Source: Bacillota bacterium (lineage in GTDB: Bacteria > Bacillota > Syntrophomonadia > Syntrophomonadales > Syntrophomonadaceae). From it: 64,000 nt of DNA. Positions 30,992-40,009 of this stretch are shown here, one piece after another. The DNA is taken from positions 1-64,000 of the forward strand of contig JAEWZB010000114.1 of the NCBI GenBank assembly GCA_023395515.1, read 5' to 3'. Under the pieces are notes generated by a model. That model was not told the DNA's origin. It searched no databases and saw nothing but the letters and a program-made list of their open reading frames with translations. How positions within the stretch are numbered: position 1 is the first letter of the stretch; the number at the start of each line of letters is the position of its first letter. The position numbers and the translations under genes were made by a program.

Positions 30992-32344
30992 ATGGACTAT
31001 AAAACCTTATATGAAAAAACATCACCGACCAAATTGTTCGCCATTGTAGCGATCCCCGGCATTATCAGTATGTTTGTTTCATCGCTTTATCTGATAATTG
31101 ACGGAGCGCTGGTCGGACAAATTTTAGGTGCTGCAGCCTTTGCTTCGCTGCAGTTGGTTATGCCGTTTGTCATTCTCAACTTCTCCGTCGCCGACCTGAT
31201 TGGCGTCGGTTCAGCGGTGCCCATCGCCATCAAGCTCGGAGAAAAGGATGAGCAGGCGGCCAACAATATTTTTTCCGGCGCCTGTCTGATGATTATTGGA
31301 GCAGGTATTGTTCTCGGCGCAATCCTTTTCTTTTTTGCCGGGGATTTTGTGCGGCTGATGGGCGCGGACGAACAACTCGTAATCATGGCTTCCCAGTATT
31401 TGCGGGTTTACGCCGTCTTTTCACCGTTCATAACCATCCTCTTTGCGGTGGACAATTATCTGCGCATCTGTGGGTGGATACGCTACAGCATGATGGTTAA
31501 TATCCTGATGGCGGTCATCAGTGCTTTGCTGGAATTTCTATTTTTGTTTGTTTTCCGTTTTGGCATTTGGGGGGCGGCCCTGGCTACCTGCTGTGGCATG
31601 CTTATTTGCGTCGTCATTGCCTTTCTGCCATTCTTTCTGGGTAAAATGCAGCTGCGTTTTGTCAGGCCCAAGATTGACCGCCAGATAGTGGCAATCATCC
31701 TCGCCAACGGTGCTCCCAGCTTTCTCAATAATATAGCCGGACGTATCACGTCAGTTATCATAAACGTGTTTCTGCTGCGCCTCGGCGGGGCCATGGCCGT
31801 ATCGGCTTATGGCGTGCTAATGTATGCCGAAAGCCTGGTGCTGCCGATCTTATACGGGCTTTGCGATTCTTTGCAGCCCGCGGTGGGTTATAATTACGGG
31901 GCGAAAAACTACCGCCGCATTTTTGCCATCGAACGCATATGTTTCGGCACTTGCGCAGTGATTTCACTGGTGATGACCGCCCTCATGTTCTTCGCCGGCG
32001 AAGCCATCGTAGGTATCTTTGTAAAAGCAAGTAATACAGAGCTGATTGCTCTTTCCGTACACGCCTTGTCCTTGTTTGCATTTACCTACCTGACACGCTG
32101 GATATCCTTTGCCACGCAAAGTTATATGTCGGCCATCGGCAAGCCTGGTTACGCGACGGCAATCTCCCTTTCCATGGCCTTTATCTTCCCTGTCCTGCTT
32201 CTTTTTTCCCTTAGTTTTCTCGGACTGGACGGGCTTTGGCTTAATATGCCGTTTACCTCCTTGTTGGCGGCGATTTTGGCTATTGGTATTTTGATAAATT
32301 ATTATAAAAAGGAAATAAAACAGAAGCAGATAGTTTACCAATAG
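30992..32344 (+). CDS. MATE family multidrug efflux transporter
   Basis: A 450-residue polytopic protein with about 12 hydrophobic segments in two similar halves, typical of MATE exporters (MepA-like branch). The first helix region LFAIVAIPGIISMFVSSLY and the motif DGALVGQILG near residue 37 are family hallmarks. MATE proteins expel cationic drugs using Na+ or H+ gradients. The ATG has GCAGGAG upstream. The gene is distinctly GC-richer than the chromosomal backbone here, with codons such as CGC and GGC common, so it was probably acquired with marR. Substrate unknown. Confidence 0.9.
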   Translation: MDYKTLYEKTSPTKLFAIVAIPGIISMFVSSLYLIIDGALVGQILGAAAFASLQLVMPFVILNFSVADLIGVGSAVPIAIKLGEKDEQAANNIFSGACLMIIGAGIVLGAILFFFAGDFVRLMGADEQLVIMASQYLRVYAVFSPFITILFAVDNYLRICGWIRYSMMVNILMAVISALLEFLFLFVFRFGIWGAALATCCGMLICVVIAFLPFFLGKMQLRFVRPKIDRQIVAIILANGAPSFLNNIAGRITSVIINVFLLRLGGAMAVSAYGVLMYAESLVLPILYGLCDSLQPAVGYNYGAKNYRRIFAIERICFGTCAVISLVMTALMFFAGEAIVGIFVKASNTELIALSVHALSLFAFTYLTRWISFATQSYMSAIGKPGYATAISLSMAFIFPVLLLFSLSFLGLDGLWLNMPFTSLLAAILAIGILINYYKKEIKQKQIVYQ

Positions 32345-32433
32345 GGAAGGGAAACTTCCTTTAGGTCCGTGCATAAAGAAGTGCGCGCCAACGCGGGAGA
32401 GAACCCTGAAACTTGCAGAGAGGACTTTAACAT

Positions 32434-33918
32434 ATGGATATAAGAAAAACATCTTTAATTACAGCGCTTATGCTGTCCATGTTTTTAGCGGCAGTTGAGG
32501 GAACGATTGTTACTCTGGCTACGCCTACTATCGTCAAGGATTTGCAGGGATTTGAACTGATCAGCCTGGTTTTTTCGGTCTATTTATTAACTTCTGCCCT
32601 ATCGACACCGATTTACGGCAAGCTGGCCGATTTATTCGGCAGAAAAAATATACTTACCATAGGAATCCTTATATTTTTGACGGGAAGCTTTCTATGCGGA
32701 TTAGCCCAGAGTATGGTTATGCTGATTGTCTTCCGGGCTATCCAAGGGCTGGGGGCAGGTTCCATACTGGCTGTCTCATTTACCATCATCGGCGATGTTT
32801 TTTCCCTGGAGGAAAGAGGCAAGATCCAGGGAGGCCTGAGTATGGTCTGGGGAGTTGCCGCTCTGATAGGGCCTTTTTTAGGAGGATTCTTAATCGATAT
32901 CCTTTCCTGGCACTGGATATTTTTTATCAATATTCCTTTTGGGCTGTTAGCGGTTATTCTGCTGCAAAAGTCGCTGAAGGAAACTTTTGATAAGAAAAAA
33001 CACCATATCGATTATGCCGGAGCTGTTACTTTATCATTGGCTATGGTTGTATTCTTAAGTATTTTTTTATTTAATCAGAGCTTCGATTCCAATCGCTATT
33101 TATTCGTGGCGGGATTATCCGGGATAACCATGCTGTTTTTGCTGGCCTTCTATAAAATAGAACGAAAAGCTCCGGAGCCGATGATGCCTTTTGCCATATT
33201 TACCAAGACGAGTATCATCGTAAATCTAATGTCTTTTTTGATTTATGCCGTATTGATGGGAGTTAATGTTTACTTGCCGATATACCTGCAAAATATTTTG
33301 GGATATGGCCCCACCGTGGCCGGATTGGCCATGCTGCCGATGTCGCTTTCCTGGCTGATTATTTCGTTTACCCTGGGAAAATTCCTGATTAGATATGGAG
33401 GAAAAGCTGTAATGCTGGTATCCACCGCAGTTTTACTGATCAGTACATCATTATTGTCCACATTGGGAATAAATTCTTCTATAATACTGGTGTTAAGCTA
33501 TGGTTTTATTATCGGTATAGCATTTGGCGGTGCTGCTACGGCTTCAACTATTATTATCCAGGATTCTGTGGAATATAACAATAGAGGGGCCGCAGTTGCT
33601 GCCAATACATTGCTCAGGACGCTGGGGCAGACTATCGGCATCAGTGTATTTGGAAATATCTTTAACCTGCATATAACCAAATATTTTATCGAGCAAGGAA
33701 TTGAAGGTATAAATCCGAGTAATTTGTATCAGTCCTCTGTATATCATAGTGCTGTCACTGCCGAGCAAATAAGGTTTTCGTTAAATAGTTCCCTGCATGT
33801 TCTGTTTGTTGTTTTTATTATCATCTCCTGCCTGGCTTTAGTATTATCAATGGCAATGCCTAAAGTAAAAGGAAAGGAGGCAGAAGAGCCAAGAAGTTTA
33901 GGAAAATCAGAAAGTTAA
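32434..33918 (+). CDS. MFS transporter, DHA2 family drug exporter
   Basis: A 494-residue major facilitator with about 14 transmembrane segments. Motif A appears as GKLADLFGRKNIL near residue 62, and antiporter motif C-like sequence GVAALIGPFLGGFL lies near 139. This layout matches the EmrB/QacA drug-proton antiporters. It starts 89 bp after the MATE gene with AGAGGAC ahead of the ATG and may share its transcript. It is less GC-rich than the MATE gene but more than the following region. The actual substrate cannot be told. Confidence 0.9.
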   Translation: MDIRKTSLITALMLSMFLAAVEGTIVTLATPTIVKDLQGFELISLVFSVYLLTSALSTPIYGKLADLFGRKNILTIGILIFLTGSFLCGLAQSMVMLIVFRAIQGLGAGSILAVSFTIIGDVFSLEERGKIQGGLSMVWGVAALIGPFLGGFLIDILSWHWIFFINIPFGLLAVILLQKSLKETFDKKKHHIDYAGAVTLSLAMVVFLSIFLFNQSFDSNRYLFVAGLSGITMLFLLAFYKIERKAPEPMMPFAIFTKTSIIVNLMSFLIYAVLMGVNVYLPIYLQNILGYGPTVAGLAMLPMSLSWLIISFTLGKFLIRYGGKAVMLVSTAVLLISTSLLSTLGINSSIILVLSYGFIIGIAFGGAATASTIIIQDSVEYNNRGAAVAANTLLRTLGQTIGISVFGNIFNLHITKYFIEQGIEGINPSNLYQSSVYHSAVTAEQIRFSLNSSLHVLFVVFIIISCLALVLSMAMPKVKGKEAEEPRSLGKSES

Positions 33919-33946
33919 GTGCCAATAGTACAGATACTTAGTAAAT

Positions 33947-34651
33947 TTAAGATTCATTTATCCGTTTAAGATATAAAATGTTTTCGTTAATATTTTCATT
34001 AACTAGTTCTGCTGCCTTTTGACTATCTCCAGCGCAAATGGCCTGATAGATCAATATATGATACTTTAATCCCAAATCCAGGCCAAATTCTTGATTCATA
34101 AGCAATATTTGGGAATGAAAGATTTCGCTTAAGATACTGTAAATATGGAAAATAATTTGGTTACCGGCCATTTCTACAATAAAGGCATGAAATTTTTCAT
34201 CATAGCCGGTATAAAGCTCAATGTCATTATTGCTAGCCGCTTCCTTCATCTGGTTAATATAATTGGTTAGTTGCTCAATATCTTCCGGCTTATGATTACT
34301 AGCAACTTGGGCACAGCAATATGCTTCAATTAATCTTCTAAATTCAAAAGTTTCCATCATATCTTCACTAGCTAAAGACATGCTTTTAATGACCGGTGCC
34401 CAAATATCACGGGGGTTAATATCTACTACAAAGGTTCCTTCACCATTACGGGTTTTAAGCATACCGATGGCTTCAAGTTTATGAATAGCAGTGCGGATTG
34501 AAATGCGGCTTACATTAAATAATTCAGCCAAATTATTTTCAGAAGGAAGCTTGGAGCCAGGCGGCCAAGTACCATTTTTTATATTGATATGCATTTGCTT
34601 AAAAACTTCGTCACTAACTTTGGGCTTTTTGATTGGTTTGGTATTATACAT
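33947..34651 (-). CDS. GntR/FadR family transcriptional regulator
   Basis: A 234-residue regulator with an N-terminal winged helix (GSKLPSENNLAELFNVSR near residue 27, then GEGTFV) and a C-terminal all-helical FCD ligand domain. FCD-type GntR regulators often sense organic or sugar acids and control the divergently placed catabolic gene. Here that is the IlvD/Edd dehydratase, across a 183-bp gap with repeats. So it probably represses or activates the dehydratase. It is on the minus strand, opposite the neighbouring operons. Confidence 0.9.
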   Translation of the reverse strand: MYNTKPIKKPKVSDEVFKQMHINIKNGTWPPGSKLPSENNLAELFNVSRISIRTAIHKLEAIGMLKTRNGEGTFVVDINPRDIWAPVIKSMSLASEDMMETFEFRRLIEAYCCAQVASNHKPEDIEQLTNYINQMKEAASNNDIELYTGYDEKFHAFIVEMAGNQIIFHIYSILSEIFHSQILLMNQEFGLDLGLKYHILIYQAICAGDSQKAAELVNENINENILYLKRINES

Positions 34652-34760
34652 TCGCTCTTCATTCCTATAATAGTGTTATGGTTTTATTTATTATATACTC
34701 AAATTTTCTACTTGACAAAGAGAGTTGCTATTATCCAATCGAGTCATTGACAGGCAATTT

Positions 34761-34793
34761 ACAGGTATGCTATTTTAGCTGTAATACAGGTAT
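34761..34793 (+). promoter_or_regulatory. Direct repeats upstream of dehydratase gene
   Basis: ACAGGTAT occurs at 34761-34768 and again at 34786-34793, 25 bp apart, in the gap between the GntR gene and the dehydratase. TTGACA at 34713-34718 and an ATTGACA just before the first repeat may be -35 elements. A regulator-binding role is possible. Confidence 0.35.
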
Positions 34794-34834
34794 AAAGATT
34801 TGGCTATAATTTATTAGATAAAGGAGATTTGGTT

Positions 34835-36514
34835 ATGAAGTATCGCAGTACAGATATTTTAAAGGGTAGTGAAAATGGTTTGTTTAGAGCATTATATAAG
34901 TCTATGGGTTATACGGACGATGAACTTACTGACCGGCCTGTCATTGGAATTGCTAATTCCTGGAATACATTGGTGCCAGGACATTTTAATCTAAATCAAG
35001 TGGCGGAATTTGTAAAGAAGGGCATTTATCGAGGTGGAGGAACTGCGGTAGAGTTTTGTACTATTGCGGCCTGTGACGGAATTGCCCAGAGCCATGCCGG
35101 TATGCATTATATATTGCCATCCCGGGAGATAATATGTAACTCCATTGAAATAGAAGTTCAGGCTCACCGGCTAGATGCGGTGGTTTTATTAGCCTCCTGT
35201 GACAAAATTGTACCGGGCATGTTAATGGCGGCAGCCCGATTGGATATTCCGGCTATTGTGGTTAATGGGGGGCCGGCCCTGGGGGGTATGGAGTTTGATG
35301 GCAGACCATCTGATTCTACATCTTTAGATGAGGCTAGAGGAATGTATACAATTGGTAAAATATCAGAAAACGAGCTATTAGCTCTTGAAAATGTGGCCTG
35401 TCCCAGCTGCGGTTCCTGCTCTTTTTTAGGTACAGCTAACACTATGTGTTGTGTAACTGAAGCTATTGGTATGAGTCTGCCGGGAAGTGCTTTAATACCT
35501 GCCAGCTATGCTGAAAGACTTCGAGTAGCATACTATTCAGGAATACAAATTTGTGAACTAACTGCTAAGGGGATTAGTGCCCGAAAAATACTTAGTAAAG
35601 AAGCCATTAGAAATGGGATTAAAACCTCCATGGCTATCTGCGGTTCTACTAATGCGGTGCTTCATTTAAGTGCTCTTGCTCATGAAGCCGAGCTGGATAT
35701 GAGTGTGGTAGAAGAATTTGCTGATCTTAGTAAAACCACACCCCAGCTAGCTAAGCTTAATCCCGCTTCCCATTGGGGGATGGAAGACTTTTACAAAGCG
35801 GGCGGAATACCCAGAGTAATGAAGAATTTAGGAGACCTTCTTGATACGGGAGTTATAACTTGTACGGGAAAAACGGTTAAGGAAAATTTGGAGGAAATAT
35901 CTTTTATCTATCCGGAAAATGAGGAGGTAATTAAGACTACCGCAGAGCCTTTTTATAAAACCGGGGGAATTGCGGTTTTAAAGGGAAATCTCGCCCCCCA
36001 TACCGCCATTTCAAAGCCCGGTGCTTTTGATGAATCACTGCATAGATTTATAGGTACCGCCAAGGTTTTTGATAGTGAAGAAGAAGCAGAAGAGGCCATA
36101 TTAAACGGTGAAATACAAGCGGGGAATGTTGTAGTTATTCGCTATGAGGGACCAAAAGGTGGTCCTGGCATGCGGGAAATGTATAGAGCCATGAAATATT
36201 TATATGGAATGGGGTTAAGTAAAACTACTGCCCTTATTACGGATGGCAGATTTTCCGGTACTAATAATGGGTGTTTTGTGGGACATATTTCTCCCGAGGC
36301 CGCAGAGGGGGGACCTATTGCTATAGTTCAGGATGGAGATAAAATAACTATTGATGTTGTTGACGGAATTCTTCATCTGCATGTAAGTGACGAAGAGATA
36401 GCTGAACGTTTAAAAACCATAAAACCTCCGGAAAAAGATATTCCTAAAGGCTATTTAAGACTTTATAGTAAATTTGCATCATCTGCTGATAAAGGGGCAA
36501 TTATTGATTGCTAG
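34835..36514 (+). CDS. ilvD: IlvD/Edd family dehydratase (dihydroxy-acid dehydratase-like)
   Basis: A 559-residue iron-sulfur dehydratase. The cluster cysteines lie in AACDGIAQSH near residue 73, ASCDKIVPGM near 118 and CPSCGSCSFLGTANTM near 190; the last has an extra Cys. The enzyme removes water from 2,3-dihydroxy acids to give 2-oxo acids. It could be the branched-chain amino-acid enzyme IlvD, but no other ilv gene is near and a GntR/FadR regulator is divergent, so a sugar-acid dehydratase is equally possible. The start is ATG at 34835 with AAGGAG eight bases ahead; the TTG six bases earlier overlaps that site. Confidence 0.83.
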   Translation: MKYRSTDILKGSENGLFRALYKSMGYTDDELTDRPVIGIANSWNTLVPGHFNLNQVAEFVKKGIYRGGGTAVEFCTIAACDGIAQSHAGMHYILPSREIICNSIEIEVQAHRLDAVVLLASCDKIVPGMLMAAARLDIPAIVVNGGPALGGMEFDGRPSDSTSLDEARGMYTIGKISENELLALENVACPSCGSCSFLGTANTMCCVTEAIGMSLPGSALIPASYAERLRVAYYSGIQICELTAKGISARKILSKEAIRNGIKTSMAICGSTNAVLHLSALAHEAELDMSVVEEFADLSKTTPQLAKLNPASHWGMEDFYKAGGIPRVMKNLGDLLDTGVITCTGKTVKENLEEISFIYPENEEVIKTTAEPFYKTGGIAVLKGNLAPHTAISKPGAFDESLHRFIGTAKVFDSEEEAEEAILNGEIQAGNVVVIRYEGPKGGPGMREMYRAMKYLYGMGLSKTTALITDGRFSGTNNGCFVGHISPEAAEGGPIAIVQDGDKITIDVVDGILHLHVSDEEIAERLKTIKPPEKDIPKGYLRLYSKFASSADKGAIIDC

Positions 36515-36585
36515 GTATATAATGGGTTGTATTGATAAGTATATGAACTTTATATATCATAGAAGCTAGAGGCGGGTGATTTTCT

Positions 36586-38325
36586 ATGAAAATATCAGAT
36601 ATTATGACAAAAAATCCTTATGTATTATTACCTAGTAATTCAATTGCTGAGGCGGCGGAGCTTTTTTTGATCCATCATATTGATGCTGCTCCAGTAGTTG
36701 CAGAGGGTAAGCTGGTGGGGCTACTAGGCAAAACCCAGCTATATCAAGCTTTGGCTCATAATACTGCCTTAAACTGTACTATTGATAAATTAATGATTAC
36801 CGAAGTAAGTACTTGTCATCCTGACGACGATATTGAAGTAATTTTGGATACCAAATATAGCCGGTTGCCAGTAATAGTGAATGAAGTTTTAGTTGGTATT
36901 GTTACTCAGTCAGATCTGGTGAAACACCTTAATACGGAAAGAAAAGACTTAATAAATTATAAGTATTTGAAGGAACAGCTTGATGCTATATTTGAAGCTT
37001 CTTTTGATTATTTATTTGTAACTGATAATGAAGGCCGGGTAACTAAAGTAAACCAGGCTTATTACCGTATAACCGGTATAAAGCCCGAAGAAGTCTTAGG
37101 CAAGACTATGTATGAACTAGTGGCCCAGGGTTTTTATGACCGATCATGCAGTGTAGAGGTTATCGAAACTTTAAAACCAGTTACTTTTGTGCAAAAAATT
37201 AAGACAGGCCGTACGGTGTTAGTTACCGGCAACCCCGTTTTCGATGAAAAAGGGAAACTGATGAGTGTTATTACTAACGGCCGGGATATTACCGAGTTAA
37301 ATGAGTTAAAAGAAGCCGTTTGCCATGTGGAAAGCTTGAGTCAGCATTATAAAAATGAACTTAACCAAATAAAAGGTTTAACTAACTGTGTGGTGGCCTC
37401 ACCAACCATGATAGAACTTATGGAACAAGTTTCTCATCTGGCTCAATATGATTCAGCAGTGTTAATAACTGGTGAATCAGGAGTAGGCAAGGAAATAATT
37501 GCCCACCAGATACACCGCCAAAGTTCCCGTAGTGATAAGCCCTATATTCGAATTAATTGTGCATCTATACCGGAAAATCTTTTAGAATCGGAATTATTCG
37601 GCTATATGGATGGTGCTTTTACCGGAGCTAAAAAAGGCGGGAAAATGGGAATATTTGAATTAGCTAATGGTGGTACTTTGCTGTTGGACGAAATTGGAGA
37701 ATTGCCTCTTGGTATGCAGGCTAAACTTTTAAGAGTAATTCAGGAAAAAGAGGTAACCCGCATAGGGGGTAATAAAACTTCCCCAATTGATGTAAGAATT
37801 ATTGCTTCTACTAACCGTGATTTAAATGAAATGATAAACAATAAAGAGTTTAGAAAAGATTTATATTATCGTCTAAATGTTGTACCGGTAAGAGTACCCG
37901 CTTTGCGGGAAAGACGTGAAGATATACCGGTCTTAATAAATCATTTTATAGATAAATTCAATAAAAAATATAAAATAGACAAGAAAATAGACCCTTCTTT
38001 AATAGACAAGTTAGTTAATTATAATTGGCCGGGAAATATCCGGGAACTAAAAAATATCATTGAAAGGGCTATGGTTACTAGTGCAGATAAAATAATCAGG
38101 GAAATTATTTTAGAAACCGATCCTTCTATAGATTATAAAGTTAATAATTATGACCAGTCTGATATTGATTTAAGACGAATTGTTCAGGATATAGAAAAAC
38201 ATTATATACAATCTTATTTTTCCAGGTATAAGAGTACCCGCAAAGCAGCAGCGGCATTAGGTATTAGCCAGTCAACCCTTTGCCGTAAAGCATCTATTTA
38301 TGATATAAATCTTAGTATGGATTAA
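36586..38325 (+). CDS. Sigma-54-dependent activator with CBS and PAS sensor domains
   Basis: A 579-residue enhancer-binding protein. Two CBS repeats span about 1-120 (MKISDIMTKNPYVLL; VGIVTQSDLVKHL), a PAS domain about 130-235, then the AAA+ domain with Walker A GESGVGKE near 297, the sigma-54 contact loop GAFTGA near 350 and LLDEIGELPLGMQAK near 370. A Fis-type HTH ends the protein (RKAAAALGISQSTLCRKA). CBS pairs commonly bind adenosine nucleotides, so it may report energy or CoA-ester state. A sigma-54 promoter lies 230 bp downstream ahead of livK, its probable target. Confidence 0.95.
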   Translation: MKISDIMTKNPYVLLPSNSIAEAAELFLIHHIDAAPVVAEGKLVGLLGKTQLYQALAHNTALNCTIDKLMITEVSTCHPDDDIEVILDTKYSRLPVIVNEVLVGIVTQSDLVKHLNTERKDLINYKYLKEQLDAIFEASFDYLFVTDNEGRVTKVNQAYYRITGIKPEEVLGKTMYELVAQGFYDRSCSVEVIETLKPVTFVQKIKTGRTVLVTGNPVFDEKGKLMSVITNGRDITELNELKEAVCHVESLSQHYKNELNQIKGLTNCVVASPTMIELMEQVSHLAQYDSAVLITGESGVGKEIIAHQIHRQSSRSDKPYIRINCASIPENLLESELFGYMDGAFTGAKKGGKMGIFELANGGTLLLDEIGELPLGMQAKLLRVIQEKEVTRIGGNKTSPIDVRIIASTNRDLNEMINNKEFRKDLYYRLNVVPVRVPALRERREDIPVLINHFIDKFNKKYKIDKKIDPSLIDKLVNYNWPGNIRELKNIIERAMVTSADKIIREIILETDPSIDYKVNNYDQSDIDLRRIVQDIEKHYIQSYFSRYKSTRKAAAALGISQSTLCRKASIYDINLSMD

Positions 38326-38364
38326 TTTTAAATGAAAACGAAAATATAAGTGAGTCATTTTTAG

Positions 38365-38399
38365 GGCAGGTGAACCGGATGAGGTTCATCTGCCTTTTT
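38365..38399 (+). terminator. Terminator after the sigma-54 activator
   Basis: GGCAGGTGAACC and GGTTCATCTGCC form a 12-bp stem with one G-U pair around a six-base loop, followed by TTTTT. It isolates the regulator gene from the liv operon. Confidence 0.9.
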
Positions 38400-38483
38400 C
38401 TACCCTAAAGTCCCGATTAGGCATATACTTGTCGAAAAAATTCCTTTTAAAGAGAATATCCTACTGAACTAATAATGGGTCAC

Positions 38484-38520
38484 CTTTCAAATTTCTGCTG
38501 GAGCTAAATATCTTTGAAAG
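38484..38520 (+). promoter_or_regulatory. Candidate enhancer site for the activator
   Basis: CTTTCAAA (38484-38491) and TTTGAAAG (38513-38520) are a perfect inverted repeat centred about 55-70 bp upstream of the -24 element. Position and symmetry fit an upstream activating sequence for the Fis-type HTH. Confidence 0.5.
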
Positions 38521-38556
38521 TCTCTATTTATCGGCCTTTTTACGGATTAAAATAGT

Positions 38557-38573
38557 TTGGCAGCAATATTGCA
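38557..38573 (+). promoter_or_regulatory. Sigma-54 (-24/-12) promoter of liv operon
   Basis: TTGGCAGCAATATTGCA has the invariant GG (38559-38560) and GC (38571-38572) with exactly 10 bases between, matching the TGGCAC-N5-TTGC consensus closely. Transcription should start near 38584, about 80 bp ahead of livK. Confidence 0.88.
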
Positions 38574-38665
38574 TTAGTATTTCGCAGATACTAATGGGCA
38601 GAGGAGGTCTGATCATAAGGATAGTAGACAAATATTTTTTTAATTAAAAAGGAGGGACTTACTGA

Positions 38666-39943
38666 ATGATTAGAGGAAGACACACGAAGATTATTGGTCT
38701 GTTATTAGTGATCACAGTGATGATGAGTTTTGTGGTAGGCTGTGGCGGTGGCAGCGGCAGCGGTGGAGATTCCGAGAAGGTTGCTGAAATTAAAATTGGT
38801 AACATCCTCCCCTTATCCGGTTCTGCTGCTCCATTAGGTAAAATTGGCCAGGAAGCGCGTAATATGGCAGTAGAAGAAATTAATGCTGCTGGTGGTATTG
38901 AGTCAATGGGCGGTGCCCAGCTTAAAATGGTCTATGCTGACAGTAAAGGTGACCCGGCTACAGGTGTATCTGAAGCAGAACGTCTTATAACTCACGAAGA
39001 AGTTGCTTTAATCACTGGCACATACCAAAGTGGTGTAGCTATGCCTTCTACCGAAGTTGCTGAAAGATATGGTATACCTTTTGTAGTTCCAGTTCCTTCC
39101 GAAGACATGATCACTGAACGTGGTTTTAAAAATGTATTTCGTATAGCTGAAAAAACTAGCTGGAGAAATCGTGACCAAGTTGCTTTCATAACTGAAATGG
39201 CTGAAAAATTTGACACTCCTATTAAAACTGTGGCTCTAATCTATGAAAATACTGCTTGGGGTCAAGGCGCAGTGCGGGCCTGGGAAAAATATATTCCTGA
39301 AGCAGGTTTACAAATAGTTTTAAAAGAGCCTTATCCTACTAATTCTTCTGACTTAACTCCAGTCGTATTAAAAGCGAAAAATTTAAATCCAGATATTATT
39401 ATGATGGTTTCTTACGTATCTGATGCTGCTCTATTAACTAATACTTTTGCGGAACATAAAGTAACCCCGAAAGCATTTGTCGGAACTAGCGGCGGCTTTG
39501 CAGATCCCGCATACTTTGACTTAACCGGTAATAATTGCGAATATTATTTCGATATTTCTACTTGGGAACCAGATGTTAACCGTCCATTTTCCCAAGAAAC
39601 CAATGCCAAGTTTGCTGAAAAGTATGGTTATGGCATGAATGCTGAAGCAGTTAAAGCATATGCAGCTATGTATATTATAAAAGATGCTTTGGAAAGAGCA
39701 GGAAGCGCAGATCCGGAAGCTCTAAGAAAGGCATTTTCCGAAACTAAGCTAACTGAAGGGCCGACCCAAATGTATGCAGCAGAAACTGTTTTCGATGAAA
39801 CTGGACAAATGGTTAATGCTCCACTAGTCATCTCTCAATACCGTAAAATTGATGGCAAAATGGAACGTGTATCTGTATGGCCTGAAGCAGAAGCTCGTCC
39901 TGGTATGGAAATTGTATGGCCATATCCTGGGGTAGGCAATTAG
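38666..39943 (+). CDS. livK: Branched-chain-type ABC transporter substrate-binding lipoprotein
   Basis: A 425-residue periplasmic-binding-type protein. The lipoprotein signal ends in the lipobox VVGC near residue 26, followed by a Gly/Ser linker. The mature part opens IKIGNILPLSGSAAPLGK, characteristic of the LivJ/LivK/AmiC class. It is the first gene of livKHMGF behind the sigma-54 promoter. Members bind Leu/Ile/Val but also amides, urea and aromatic or short-chain carboxylates; the acyl-CoA enzymes downstream suggest a carboxylate here. No stated ligand can be proven from sequence. Confidence 0.9.
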   Translation: MIRGRHTKIIGLLLVITVMMSFVVGCGGGSGSGGDSEKVAEIKIGNILPLSGSAAPLGKIGQEARNMAVEEINAAGGIESMGGAQLKMVYADSKGDPATGVSEAERLITHEEVALITGTYQSGVAMPSTEVAERYGIPFVVPVPSEDMITERGFKNVFRIAEKTSWRNRDQVAFITEMAEKFDTPIKTVALIYENTAWGQGAVRAWEKYIPEAGLQIVLKEPYPTNSSDLTPVVLKAKNLNPDIIMMVSYVSDAALLTNTFAEHKVTPKAFVGTSGGFADPAYFDLTGNNCEYYFDISTWEPDVNRPFSQETNAKFAEKYGYGMNAEAVKAYAAMYIIKDALERAGSADPEALRKAFSETKLTEGPTQMYAAETVFDETGQMVNAPLVISQYRKIDGKMERVSVWPEAEARPGMEIVWPYPGVGN

Positions 39944-39957
39944 GTTATAGATAATTT

Positions 39958-39985
39958 TTCGGTGAAGGATTTTCCCTTCACCGAA
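39958..39985 (+). promoter_or_regulatory. Intercistronic stem-loop between livK and livH
   Basis: TTCGGTGAAGG and CCTTCACCGAA form an 11-bp stem with a six-base loop but no T-run. Such hairpins often protect the binding-protein mRNA so that it outnumbers the permease mRNA. Confidence 0.75.
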
Positions 39986-40009
39986 TTATTTGATGAGGAG
40001 GTGTTTTAA

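Noticed and set aside
30254..33946. Genomic-island attachment repeats flanking the MarR-MATE-MFS block
   Set aside because: No copy of the tRNA-Ser 3' end was found at the far end, and there is no integrase gene.
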